DNA of 49,640 nt from Oscillospiraceae bacterium (GTDB lineage Bacteria > Bacillota > Clostridia > Oscillospirales > Ruminococcaceae): NCBI GenBank assembly GCA_030533325.1, contig JAUNJJ010000013.1, positions 1 through 49,640 on the forward strand, written 5' to 3'. Shown here in pieces: positions 26,501 to 34,356 of the stretch (its first letter is position 1; each line of letters begins with the position of its first letter). Below the pieces are notes generated by a model that saw only the letters and a list, made by a program, of their open reading frames with translations, was not told the origin of the DNA and searched no databases. The translations under genes and the position numbers were made by a program.

Positions 26501-26972
26501 TTTCTTCAGTAGTTTCATAGGGGAGCAGGGCTTCATCAACCGGGCCTGTCCATCTTGCATACGATGCAGCAGCGTATCCCATGTGTCCGCCTGCTATAAA
26601 TGCGTTTTCATCTGATTCCGGATTTGAGGGGGTATTATCTCCGAAAAAACTGAAATATGCCAGATGAAGCTCTGAGAGGTCAATGAAAGGATTGTTTTTT
26701 ATAAGGGAAGTTTCAAGTGCTCCTGAAGCCGCAAATGACCAGCATGTACCGAAGTTACCCTGACTTTTTACAGCTGAAACAAGGCCTTTTTCACGCAGGT
26801 CGAATTTTTCAGGGAAATTCTGGTTCTCATCTGCAGCCGGTGACAGAGCTGTCTGTGTGAACGAAGCGGAAAAGGTTTCCGGTTTTTCCTGTGCTTTTAC
26901 ATGAGAGGAAAAACTAAAGCATGTACAGACCAGAGCGGCAGCAGCAAGTGAAATTATTCCTGTTTTTTTCAT
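23556..26972 (-). CDS. Secreted papain-family (C1) protease with C-terminal dockerin
   Basis: A 1,138-residue secreted protein. The signal peptide (1-27) is followed by a very short linker and then the C1 protease domain: oxyanion Gln71 and catalytic Cys77 in SQGNFGTCWSFA, His235 in TNHAVLIVGWDD, Asn265 in IAKNSWGDSWG. There is no I29-type inhibitory propeptide. A lectin-like domain typical of clostridial C1 proteases follows (FYTTDNNTEYEITVYTG), then a long run of beta-sandwich/cadherin-like units. The last 60 residues are a type I dockerin with two Ca2+ loops (GDLNDDGNLSASD and ADMNNDGRINVLD), so the enzyme should dock to a cellulosome-type scaffold. ATG 26972 is chosen because AGGAG precedes it and the promoter at 27015-27043 lies inside the longer frame. 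Confidence 0.92.
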   Translation of the reverse strand: MKKTGIISLAAAALVCTCFSFSSHVKAQEKPETFSASFTQTALSPAADENQNFPEKFDLREKGLVSAVKSQGNFGTCWSFAASGALETSLIKNNPFIDLSELHLAYFSFFGDNTPSNPESDENAFIAGGHMGYAAASYARWTGPVDEALLPYETTEENIDTSLADRSDYFVSDINMINPYTLKDSSPDEVKRFSDSEIKQMLMEENAVAVNIRYESTCSEKTFAQYDPTNGKTNHAVLIVGWDDSYSSDNFIVKPPGDGAWIAKNSWGDSWGLDGYFYISYYDNSLSDACSMKTEPKLYDKNYQHDTLFYTAAISPDNAERCTGYMANIFTAEENEFIQGAGFYTTDNNTEYEITVYTGLTNPNDPTSGKEAAVIKGTEKYAGYHTAALTESVPVKEGEMFSVTARLTNPEFFCAVPVEAAVVLMENRFAVNVSEITPEEIEQNSEKGESFISSNGTRWTDTKGLEIEAVYDNPQIPDSNIMYYVGNVCLKAFTSVQIKNPPEYEVTRSVLSSLTVNKMPLKINDNQGSPVTELYTEISDVRDYAVLFPSGTGTITVNGTEVISGHQSHRIPVEYGENNIEIVSSAPGLEKTVYSLKIYRKRAAADYRNEIILFDEENASVKSEDGHVFRNGESISDYFGQTLTVTEKDKEYELVLNERRDLGKALGEHALLTDSEAISGLFSFKDEVMFSTSPDMSDAKSVYNRIVPALFGSFFRIYPDYDTDLYFQIPATDTAPESTVCHFSIPSRPVISDEDVQVEITGSTSFELTVNNPENRKAEYRTLLKYSNDKPGSSDMYPSEKITDNKAVVTDLIPGKIYSVYIKYNASDTGFCTDIKEVVVKMPGGNEKYSFSYEKEKIIFDEEKYKVYDPDGNEMHCYDSVSEFTGRELKMTDADGSVTVISVPSRAKAPEVTIDYQNGVLTGIFDSSISYCKTDLYGYTSKPASSANLADKNGIISFKKIFSSYCSSGETLSFFYTHTDNSFASERCSVVIPHQDNISAKLLNIRGYTDSTITLEKHEGLEYGIRKKFSEEFTWQDEPVFTGLSRNTQYILAVRYKASENTLCSKATCSIIKTLPSEYLPGDLNDDGNLSASDILIFRRILLYGIRPDAYQRRSADMNNDGRINVLDFQRTLYRIME

Positions 26973-27014
26973 TAAAATAATCTCCTGACTAAAAAAATTT
27001 TTCCTATAATAAAG

Positions 27015-27043
27015 ATTGTACCATGGATTCTGTACAAATTCAA
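27015..27043 (-). promoter_or_regulatory. Extended -10 promoter for the protease/two-component operon
   Basis: On the minus strand TTGAAT (27043-27038), a 17-base spacer ending in TGG, and TACAAT (27020-27015) form an extended -10 promoter. It gives a short leader before the ribosome site of the protease gene. Confidence 0.65.
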
Positions 27044-27123
27044 CTGTTTTATTTACCATATCGCTTTAGTTTTATTCAACAATAAACAGAGGGAAAAAAA
27101 TAAAAAAATATTTAAAATAATAC

Positions 27124-27152
27124 TTGTAAATCAGAATAAAATATTATAAAAT
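27124..27152 (+). promoter_or_regulatory. Probable promoter for the pgk-tpiA-gpmI genes
   Basis: TTGTAA (27124-27129) and TAAAAT (27147-27152) have a 17-base spacer in a very A+T-rich region. The surrounding A-tracts (27095-27120) could act as an UP element. Several overlapping A+T-rich alternatives exist. Confidence 0.45.
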
Positions 27153-27226
27153 ATAGATGTAGGTGTTTTTATAAAAATACCCATACCATTAAATTATTAC
27201 ATTTATTTTTGAAAGGAAGTAAAATA

Positions 27227-28447
27227 ATGGCAGGTTTAAACAAGGTTACAGTAGATGATATCAGTGTTAAGGGCAAAAAGGTTCTCGTAAGAGTTGACTT
27301 TAACGTACCTCTCAAGGACGGCGTTATTACAAACGACAACAGAATCCAGGCTGCTCTTCCTACAATAAAGAAGCTTATCGCTGACGGAGGCAAGGTTGTT
27401 CTCTGTTCACACCTCGGCAAGCCGAAGAACGGTCCGGAAGACAAGTTCTCACTCAAGCCGGCTGCAGACAGACTTGCAGAACTCGTTGACACAAAGGTTG
27501 TATTCGCTAAGGATGATACAGTAGTAGGCGAAAACGCAAAGAAGGCAGTTGCTGAAATGAAAGAGGGCGAAATCGTAGTTCTCGAAAACACACGTTTCAG
27601 AGGCGCTGATGAAACAAAGAACGGTGAAAACCTTTCAAAGGAACTCGCTGACCTCGTTGACGGTGAAGTATTCGTAATGGACGCTTTCGGTTCAGCTCAC
27701 AGAGCACACGCTTCAACAGCAGGCGTTACAAAGTTCGTTAAGGAAACAGCAGTTGGTTACCTCATGCAGAAGGAAATCCAGTACCTCGGCAACGCAGTAG
27801 AAGTACCTGAAAGACCATTTGTAGCTATCCTCGGCGGTGCTAAGGTTGCTGACAAGCTCAACGTTATCTCAAACCTCCTTGAAAAGTGTGATACACTTAT
27901 CATCGGCGGCGGTATGGCTTATACATTCATCAAGGCTCAGGGCGGTTCAGTTGGTAAGTCACTCGTTGACGACGAAAAGATTGACTACTGCAAGGAAATG
28001 ATGGCTAAGGCTGAAAAGCTCGGCAAGAAGCTCCTTCTCCCGGTTGACACAACAGTAGCTGCAGGTTTCCCTGATCCGATTGATGCTCCTATTGAAGTAT
28101 CAGTTGTTAAGTCATCAGAAATTCCTGATGATAAGGAAGGCCTTGATATTGGTACAGAAACACAGAAGCTCTTCGCTGATGCAGTTAAGTCAGCTAAGAC
28201 AGTTGTATGGAACGGACCTATGGGCGTATTCGAAAACCCTACACTCGCAGCTGGTACAATTGCAGTAGCAAAGGCTCTTGCTGAAACAGATGCTACAACA
28301 ATCATCGGCGGCGGTGACTCAGCAGCAGCAGTTATGCAGCTCGGTTTCGCTGACAAGATGAGCCACATCTCAACAGGCGGCGGCGCTTCACTCGAATACC
28401 TCGAAGGCAAGGTTCTTCCGGGCGTAGACGTAATCGCTGAAAAGTAA
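27227..28447 (+). CDS. pgk: Phosphoglycerate kinase
   Basis: Makes ATP and 3-phosphoglycerate from 1,3-bisphosphoglycerate in glycolysis. It has 406 residues, near the usual 390-415. Family motifs: [14 protein letters not shown] at the N-terminus, [19 protein letters not shown], the hinge region KVADKLNVI, and the nucleotide-site segment [13 protein letters not shown] close to the C-terminus. ATG 27227 is preferred over an upstream in-frame TTG because AAAGGAAG lies directly before it. Codon use is extremely biased, matching a highly expressed gene. tpiA and gpmI follow. No gap gene is adjacent. Confidence 0.98.
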   Translation: MAGLNKVTVDDISVKGKKVLVRVDFNVPLKDGVITNDNRIQAALPTIKKLIADGGKVVLCSHLGKPKNGPEDKFSLKPAADRLAELVDTKVVFAKDDTVVGENAKKAVAEMKEGEIVVLENTRFRGADETKNGENLSKELADLVDGEVFVMDAFGSAHRAHASTAGVTKFVKETAVGYLMQKEIQYLGNAVEVPERPFVAILGGAKVADKLNVISNLLEKCDTLIIGGGMAYTFIKAQGGSVGKSLVDDEKIDYCKEMMAKAEKLGKKLLLPVDTTVAAGFPDPIDAPIEVSVVKSSEIPDDKEGLDIGTETQKLFADAVKSAKTVVWNGPMGVFENPTLAAGTIAVAKALAETDATTIIGGGDSAAAVMQLGFADKMSHISTGGGASLEYLEGKVLPGVDVIAEK

Positions 28448-28471
28448 TTTATAACGCTTTTTTCAGAAAAT

Positions 28472-28497
28472 AAAAGCCGGGGAACTCTCCGGCTTTT
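28472..28497 (+). terminator. Weak hairpin between pgk and tpiA
   Basis: AAAAGCCGG (28472-28480) and CCGGCTTTT (28489-28497) form a stem, but only the stem's own four T residues follow before AAAATG. It may be a partial attenuator or a processing/stability hairpin rather than a full terminator, since no clear promoter is seen before tpiA. Confidence 0.5.
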
Positions 28498-28529
28498 AAA
28501 ATGTAAATTTTTATAAAGGAGTTTTTACA

Positions 28530-29306
28530 ATGAATAAATCATTAAGAAAAGCAATAATCGCTGGTAACTGGAAAATGAACAAGACAAGACCTGAAGCAAA
28601 GGAATTACTCGAAGCTATCAAGCCACTTGTAGCAAATGCTGAAGGAAACGTAGAAGTAATCGCATGCGTACCATTCACAAACCTCGAAACAGCAGTAAAC
28701 GCAACAGCAGGTTCAAACGTTAAGATCGGTGCAGAGAACGTACACTTCGAAAAGAGCGGTGCTTTCACAGGCGAAATCTCAGCTGACATGCTTACAGAAG
28801 TTGGCGTTGAATACGTTGTAATCGGTCACAGCGAAAGAAGACAGTACTTCGGTGAAACAGACGAAACAGTAAACAAGAGAACAAAGGCTGCTCTTGCTGC
28901 AGGCCTCAAGCCAATCGTATGCGTTGGCGAACTCAAGTGGGAACGTGAATGCAATATCACAGAAGAAGTTATCGCTCGTCAGATTAAGCTTGATCTCTGG
29001 GATGTAACAGCTGAAGACGTTAAGAAGACAGTTATCGCATACGAACCGGTATGGGCTATCGGTACAGGCCTCACAGCTACACCGGATCAGGCTGAAGAAG
29101 TTTGTGCATTCATCCGTGCAACACTTGCAAAGCTCTATGATCAGGCTACAGCTGATGCAGTTACAATCCAGTACGGCGGTTCAATGAACGCTGCTAACTG
29201 TGCAGAACTTCTCGCTAAGCCAAACATCGACGGTGGTCTTATCGGCGGTGCTTCACTCAAGGCAGCAGACTTCAACACAATCGTTCAGGCTGCAGTAGAA
29301 GGCTAA
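28530..29306 (+). CDS. tpiA: Triosephosphate isomerase
   Basis: Interconverts dihydroxyacetone phosphate and glyceraldehyde 3-phosphate. It has 258 residues, slightly longer than the usual 250. The active site is complete: AGNWKMNKT with the catalytic Lys, VIGHSERRQYFGETDE with the His, AYEPVWAIGTG with the Glu at the start of flexible loop 6, and the phosphate-binding loops YGGSMNAAN and GLIGGASL. AAAGGAG precedes ATG 28530. It sits 82 bases after pgk and 31 bases before gpmI. Codon use is strongly biased. Confidence 0.98.
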   Translation: MNKSLRKAIIAGNWKMNKTRPEAKELLEAIKPLVANAEGNVEVIACVPFTNLETAVNATAGSNVKIGAENVHFEKSGAFTGEISADMLTEVGVEYVVIGHSERRQYFGETDETVNKRTKAALAAGLKPIVCVGELKWERECNITEEVIARQIKLDLWDVTAEDVKKTVIAYEPVWAIGTGLTATPDQAEEVCAFIRATLAKLYDQATADAVTIQYGGSMNAANCAELLAKPNIDGGLIGGASLKAADFNTIVQAAVEG

Positions 29307-29337
29307 TTAAACTCATTTTTGAAAGGATTTGATCGGC

Positions 29338-30846
29338 GTGGCTAAAAAACCAGTCGCACTTATAATAATGGACGGCTACGGTTACAATTCCGGCGAATAC
29401 GGAAATGCAATCAAGGCTGCAAACAAGCCAAACCTCGATAAGTACATGCAGGGTCCGAATACACTTATCGGAGCAAGCGGACTTGACGTAGGTCTCCCTG
29501 ACGGACAGATGGGCAACTCGGAAGTTGGTCATACAAATATCGGCGCGGGCCGTATAGTTTACCAGATGCTCGTAAAGATTTCAAAGTCAATCAAGGACGG
29601 GGACTTTTTTGAAAACAAGGCCCTCGTTGAGGCAATGGAAAACTGTAAGAAGAACAGCTCTTCACTTCACCTTATGGGTCTTCTTTCACCTGGCGGTGTA
29701 CACAGCCATATGGAACATCTCTACGGACTTCTCGAGATGGCTAAGAGAAACGGTCTTGAAAAGGTTTATGTTCATGCATTCCTTGACGGACGTGACGTTC
29801 CTCCTTCATCAGCTGCTGACTATATGAAGGAAGCATGTGATGAGATAAAGAAGATTGGTGTAGGTTCAGTTGCAACTGTTGCAGGCCGTTTCTATGCAAT
29901 GGACAGAGACAATGCCTGGGACAGAGTTGAAAAGGCATACAATGCAATGGTACTCGGAGAAGGCGTAAAGGCTGAGTGTCCGGTGCAGGCAATAAAGGAT
30001 TCGTATGCAAACGGTGTTACAGACGAGTTTATGCTCCCTACTGTAACAGACGAAAACGGAATGATCAAGGAGAACGACAGTGTTATCTTCTTTAACTTCC
30101 GTCCTGACCGTGCAAGACAGATTACAAGAGCATTTGTTGATACAGAGTTTACCGGATTTGAAAGAAAGTATTTCCCTGTACACTTTGTATGTATGGCTCA
30201 GTACGATGCTACTATGCCGAACGTATCAGTAGCATTCCCACCTGAACAGCTTACAATGACTCTTGGTGAATATCTTTCAAAGCTTGGTAAAACACAGCTT
30301 CGAATCGCTGAAACACAGAAGTATGCCCATGTAACATTCTTCTTCAACGGCGGTGAGGAAAAGCAGTTCGAAGGCGAAGACAGAATACTTATCAAGTCAC
30401 CTGACGTTGAAACATTCGACATGAAGCCTGAAATGAGTGCGTATGAAGTAACAGATGCAGTTGTTGAAGCTATCGAAGCTGATAAGTATGATGTGATTAT
30501 TCTTAACTATGCTAACTGTGATATGGTTGGTCATACAGGTGTGTTTGATGCAGCTAAGGCTGCTGTTGAAGCTGTTGACACATGTGTAGGCCGTATGGTT
30601 GATGCAGTTCTCGCAAAGGGCGGCGTTGCACTCCTTACAGCTGACCACGGCAATGCTGACAAGATGTATGAAGAAGACGGCAGTCCGTTTACAGCTCATA
30701 CAACAAACCCTGTTCCGTTCGTAGTAGTAGGTAAGGACTGTGAACTCCGCGAAGGCGGCGTTCTCGCTGATATTGCACCTACAATGCTTGAACTTCTCGA
30801 GGTTGATCAGCCAGCTGAAATGACAGGTAAGTCACTTATAAAATAA
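29338..30846 (+). CDS. gpmI: Cofactor-independent phosphoglycerate mutase
   Basis: Converts 3- to 2-phosphoglycerate using a phosphoserine intermediate and two metal ions, unrelated to the 2,3-BPG-dependent enzyme. It has 502 residues (family about 510). The first metal site is in ALIIMDGYGYN, the nucleophile in GQMGNSEVGHTNIGAGR, and the second metal cluster in ALLTADHGNAD. The start is GTG 29338, because AAAGGA at 29322-29327 sits 10 bases before it. An in-frame TTG at 29329 would be only 1 base from that site. A strong terminator follows at 30859-30900. Confidence 0.96.
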   Translation: MAKKPVALIIMDGYGYNSGEYGNAIKAANKPNLDKYMQGPNTLIGASGLDVGLPDGQMGNSEVGHTNIGAGRIVYQMLVKISKSIKDGDFFENKALVEAMENCKKNSSSLHLMGLLSPGGVHSHMEHLYGLLEMAKRNGLEKVYVHAFLDGRDVPPSSAADYMKEACDEIKKIGVGSVATVAGRFYAMDRDNAWDRVEKAYNAMVLGEGVKAECPVQAIKDSYANGVTDEFMLPTVTDENGMIKENDSVIFFNFRPDRARQITRAFVDTEFTGFERKYFPVHFVCMAQYDATMPNVSVAFPPEQLTMTLGEYLSKLGKTQLRIAETQKYAHVTFFFNGGEEKQFEGEDRILIKSPDVETFDMKPEMSAYEVTDAVVEAIEADKYDVIILNYANCDMVGHTGVFDAAKAAVEAVDTCVGRMVDAVLAKGGVALLTADHGNADKMYEEDGSPFTAHTTNPVPFVVVGKDCELREGGVLADIAPTMLELLEVDQPAEMTGKSLIK

Positions 30847-30858
30847 TCAGATATAAGT

Positions 30859-30900
30859 AAAGTACCGGAGGTATCTCAGGATGTTTCCGGTACTTTTTTT
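30859..30900 (+). terminator. Terminator after gpmI
   Basis: AAAGTACCGGA (30859-30869) pairs with TCCGGTACTTT (30886-30896), and T residues continue to 30900. Confidence 0.92.
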
Positions 30901-31032
30901 CATATATAATAGGGTATTGAAGAAAGCTTGAATATATATTGAAATTATAAAAAAATAAAGGTACAATTTTGGAAGATGTGTACAAAATAGATAAGCTATT
31001 ACTATAATCATTAACAAAGTTTTCAAATATGC

Positions 31033-31061
31033 TTTACTTTATATGAAAAAAATATTATAAT
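31033..31061 (+). promoter_or_regulatory. Upstream candidate promoter of the GH9 cellulase gene
   Basis: TTTACT (31033-31038) and TATAAT (31056-31061) are 17 bases apart. This lies in the 401-base gap 30847-31247. The part between the gpmI terminator and this site (30901-31032) is A+T-rich and shows nothing else I can name. Confidence 0.5.
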
Positions 31062-31088
31062 ATTAACAGTGGTAAGTTGATAATATGT

Positions 31089-31117
31089 TTGAACTGTAAA
31101 AAGTTTATGACTATTAT
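31089..31117 (+). promoter_or_regulatory. Proximal promoter of the GH9 cellulase gene
   Basis: TTGAAC (31089-31094) and TATTAT (31112-31117) are 17 bases apart. A start near 31124 would place the paired element at 31131-31187 at the very 5' end of the mRNA. Confidence 0.6.
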
Positions 31118-31130
31118 GTGACTTATTTTG

Positions 31131-31187
31131 GTCGGGTAGTTCTGAAGTGTCTTACGAGCAGGACACAGGTTCTTAAGTTTATCCGAC
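31131..31187 (+). promoter_or_regulatory. Candidate structured 5' leader element of the GH9 cellulase mRNA
   Basis: GTCGGGTA (31131-31138) can pair with TATCCGAC (31180-31187), enclosing a second hairpin, GTGTC (31147-31151) with GACAC (31162-31166). No U-run follows, so it is not an intrinsic terminator. The element starts a few bases after the predicted transcription start and about 60 bases before the ribosome site AGGAGG. I could not match it to a riboswitch class I know (it lacks the c-di-GMP-I, c-di-GMP-II, THF and fluoride consensus). It may be an mRNA-stabilising structure or an undescribed leader. Confidence 0.5.
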
Positions 31188-31247
31188 ACTCAGGTAATAT
31201 TAACAAAGGCTTAATTATGTTTAAGTACGATTAGGAGGAAAAAGACG

Positions 31248-34200
31248 ATGTCAAGTAAAAATCTTAAGAGATCTTTAGCTGCTGTTGCTGCAGTTGCTAT
31301 GCTTGCTGGTGCCGTAGCTGCTCCAATCAGCACAGCTAACGTTGTTTCAGCTGGTGAAGTTCTCGGTGAAACAAGTTTCGAGTATAAGGCTCTTCCATGG
31401 CATACATGTGAATCAAGCCCTGCAAAGCAGACATTCTCAATTGAAGACGGTACATTCCACGTTAAGATTCTTAACGCAGTAGGTGCTGACCATGAAAAGT
31501 GGGATCTTCAGGTAAGACACAGAAACCTTTATTTCAAGGCTGGTCACAAGTACACAGTATCTTTCAAGGCTAAGGCTAGCAGATCTGGTCTTGAGCTCTG
31601 CTCAAAGATTGGTAATATCAAGGGCGACGAAGAATACTGCGTAGTAAACGTAGACAAGATGCAGAACGGTCCTCACATGGGCGGTCAGTGGGGTAAGGCA
31701 GCAGTTCTTACAACAGAGTATCAGACAATCACTGGTGAATTCACACCAACAAAGGATCTTGAAGCAGTTGAGTGGGCATTCCACTATGCAGATGGTACAA
31801 AGTACGAGGGAAATGCACAGGACGGCGATGAGATCTGGTTCGACGAGATGTCAATCGTTTGTGAAACATGTGATGAATGTGATGCAGATCCAAGCAAGTC
31901 ATACGGTGCAACAAACCGTACATATGCTGCGATGACTGATCCGAGCAAGTATATGTCAGGTGATACTGTTTTAAACTATATCTCTGTAAACCAGCTTGGT
32001 TATTATCCAAACCTCAGCAAGGTTGCTGTTCTCGGCGACAACAAGGGTGATATCCTTAAGAATGCTCAGTCAATTGATCTTTCAAAGAGTTCATATGACT
32101 TTGAAGTATGCGATGCAAGTTCAGGCTCATCAGTATTCAAGGGTACTTCAGGCCCTGCAATCAACGACCCTGATTCAGGTGACAAGGTGTTCAAGCTTGA
32201 CTTCTCAGAATTCAACACACCTGGTAAGTACTACATCAAGGTCGGCGAGTGGAGATCATTTGATTTCGAAATCGGCGATATCTACAATGACGAGAGCCAC
32301 AACATGCTCACAAATGCAATGAACTACTTCTATCAGAACCGTTCAGGTATTGATATTGAAGAAAAATACATTACTTCAGGCAATACAAAGGAACTCGCTC
32401 ACGAAGGTGGTCATAAGACAGACTCAGCTTCAGTACAGAAGATCTGGAAGAATGAGTATGCAAGCAAGGATGAGGCTACAGGTACATATGCATCATCAAA
32501 GATTACTGCAAACGGCGGTTGGTACGATGCCGGTGACCACGGTAAGTACGTTGTAAACGGTGGTATCGCAGTATGGACTCTCCAGAACATGTATGAAAGA
32601 GCTGTTCTTGCAGAAAACGGTGATAAGTTTGCTGATGGTTCAAAGACTGTAGTAGTTCCTGAAACAGGCAACAAGATTCCTGATGTTCTTGATGAAGCTG
32701 CAGTTGAACTTGACTGGATGACAGATATGGTTGTTAAGGCTGATGAACCTACATGGGGCAAGTACGCAGGCATGGTATACCACAAGCTTCACGACCACAA
32801 GTGGACAGGACTTGCTACAAGACCTTATGACTATGAGTCCGAATGGGGAACAGTACGTATTGTAAAGCCTCCAACGTTTGCTGCTACACTTAACTACGCT
32901 GCATGTGCTGCTCAGGCTGCAAGACTCTGGAAACCATATGATGAAAAGAAGGCTGAATTCTATCTTGAAGAAGCTATTAAGGCATATGAAGCTTACGCTG
33001 CAAACTATTATCCAGCTGATCTTACAGAGACAACACATCCTGATCTTAAGTGTACATGTCCTAAGGAAGAAATCAGAGAAGATTCTCTCTACGCTCCGAT
33101 GTGGCAGGCAAAGGGCGGCGGTCCTTACGGTGATAACGAAGTAAGAGATGACGCTTACTGGGCAGCTTGTGAAATCTTCGTTTCTGCTAAGGAAATGGGT
33201 AATTCAGCTGCTGACAAGTTCTATGATGAAGTTAAATCATATAATGTTTCAGACACAAACAAGGCATTCGAAGTTACAACAAGAATCACTGGCGGTGAAA
33301 ACAAGGACGGTTCCCTCACAACATTTAACTGGGGTAACACAGCATCTGCAGGTTCACTTACACTTGCTCTTCACAAGGATCTCCTTACAGATGCAGAAGC
33401 TGCACAGGTAGAGGCTTCAATCATTAAAGCTGCTGACACATATATCGCAACAGAAGACAAGCAGGGTTATGGTATCCCTTACCTCTATGACGGTCCTGGA
33501 TACAACGATCCTAATAACCTTGATCCTTCAATCATAATCAAGGGTTATGAGTGGGGTTCAAACTCAATGGTTATCAACAATGCTATCGTTATGGCATATG
33601 CTTTTGACCAGACAGGCGATGTTAAGTACATGAACGGTGTAACAACTGCTATGGACTACCTCCTCGGTACTAACCCGCTTAACTTCTCATTCATTACAGG
33701 TTACGGTTCATACTACGAACAGAATCCACACCACAGATACTGGTCAAAGGAACTCGACAAGACTCTTCCGATGGCTCCGGATGGTGTACTCTCAGGTGGT
33801 CCTAACGCAGGTCTTCAGGATCCATACGTAAGAGCTCTCGGATTCGTTTCAGGTGCTGAAGACAATCCGTCACAGAGATGCTTCGTTGACTCAATCGAAG
33901 CTTGGTCAACAAACGAAGTAACAATCAACTGGAATGCTCCTCTTGCTTGGATTGTTTCATTCCTTCAGGACGAAGCTGCTGGTGCTGGCACAACAACACC
34001 AACAACACCACCAACATCAACACCAACAACACCACCATCAACAACTCCATCATCTGATCCTACAGCGACGGGAGATACATTACTTGGTGACGTTGATCTT
34101 AACGGCAGAGTTGACGTAACAGACCTTTCAACACTTGCTATTGCTCTTGCTGACAATAAGGCTCTCTCAGGTCAGGCTAAGATTAATGCTGACGTTGATA

Positions 34201-34274
34201 AGGACGGAAAGGTTCTTCTTACTGACCTCGCAAGAATCAGACAGTACCTTTCACACATAATTGAAAAATTCTGA
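31248..34274 (+). CDS. Secreted GH9 endoglucanase with CBM4-like module and C-terminal dockerin
   Basis: A 1,008-residue cellulase. Order: signal peptide (about 1-35), CBM4/9-like carbohydrate-binding module (about 36-205), CelD_N Ig-like domain (about 241-343), GH9 catalytic (alpha/alpha)6 barrel (about 345-910), Thr/Pro linker (about 913-940), and type I dockerin (about 945-1008). The catalytic base pair is Asp427/Asp430 in GGWYDAGDHGKY; the catalytic acid is Glu890 in STNEVTINWNAPL. The His-rich NPHHRYW segment is typical of GH9. The dockerin has two Ca2+ loops (GDVDLNGRVDVTD and ADVDKDGKVLLTD), so the enzyme is built for a scaffoldin complex. AGGAGG precedes ATG 31248. It is monocistronic, with tandem promoters and a structured leader. 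Confidence 0.96.
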   Translation: MSSKNLKRSLAAVAAVAMLAGAVAAPISTANVVSAGEVLGETSFEYKALPWHTCESSPAKQTFSIEDGTFHVKILNAVGADHEKWDLQVRHRNLYFKAGHKYTVSFKAKASRSGLELCSKIGNIKGDEEYCVVNVDKMQNGPHMGGQWGKAAVLTTEYQTITGEFTPTKDLEAVEWAFHYADGTKYEGNAQDGDEIWFDEMSIVCETCDECDADPSKSYGATNRTYAAMTDPSKYMSGDTVLNYISVNQLGYYPNLSKVAVLGDNKGDILKNAQSIDLSKSSYDFEVCDASSGSSVFKGTSGPAINDPDSGDKVFKLDFSEFNTPGKYYIKVGEWRSFDFEIGDIYNDESHNMLTNAMNYFYQNRSGIDIEEKYITSGNTKELAHEGGHKTDSASVQKIWKNEYASKDEATGTYASSKITANGGWYDAGDHGKYVVNGGIAVWTLQNMYERAVLAENGDKFADGSKTVVVPETGNKIPDVLDEAAVELDWMTDMVVKADEPTWGKYAGMVYHKLHDHKWTGLATRPYDYESEWGTVRIVKPPTFAATLNYAACAAQAARLWKPYDEKKAEFYLEEAIKAYEAYAANYYPADLTETTHPDLKCTCPKEEIREDSLYAPMWQAKGGGPYGDNEVRDDAYWAACEIFVSAKEMGNSAADKFYDEVKSYNVSDTNKAFEVTTRITGGENKDGSLTTFNWGNTASAGSLTLALHKDLLTDAEAAQVEASIIKAADTYIATEDKQGYGIPYLYDGPGYNDPNNLDPSIIIKGYEWGSNSMVINNAIVMAYAFDQTGDVKYMNGVTTAMDYLLGTNPLNFSFITGYGSYYEQNPHHRYWSKELDKTLPMAPDGVLSGGPNAGLQDPYVRALGFVSGAEDNPSQRCFVDSIEAWSTNEVTINWNAPLAWIVSFLQDEAAGAGTTTPTTPPTSTPTTPPSTTPSSDPTATGDTLLGDVDLNGRVDVTDLSTLAIALADNKALSGQAKINADVDKDGKVLLTDLARIRQYLSHIIEKF

Positions 34275-34303
34275 TAATTGATGATTTATTAATCAGATAA
34301 ACC

Positions 34304-34344
34304 AAACCACTCTTCGTCTCTCTGAGATGAAGAGTGGTTTTTTT
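34304..34344 (+). terminator. Strong terminator between the GH9 gene and birA
   Basis: A 17-bp stem with one mismatch (34304-34320 with 34324-34340) and a 3-base loop is followed by more T residues. The ribosome site of birA (AAGGATGAG) begins at 34345, directly after the T-run. Confidence 0.9.
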
Positions 34345-34356
34345 AAGGATGAGAAT

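Noticed and set aside
27985-28410. Minus-strand open frame of 141 codons inside pgk
   Set aside because: Antisense to phosphoglycerate kinase; long antisense frames are a by-product of its biased codon use.
31131-31187. c-di-GMP riboswitch in the cellulase leader
   Set aside because: The conserved core sequences of c-di-GMP-I and c-di-GMP-II aptamers are not present, although c-di-GMP enzymes are encoded in the window.
33985-34065. CAACAACACCA-type short repeats
   Set aside because: They encode the Thr/Pro linker of the GH9 cellulase between catalytic and dockerin modules; not a separate repeat element.
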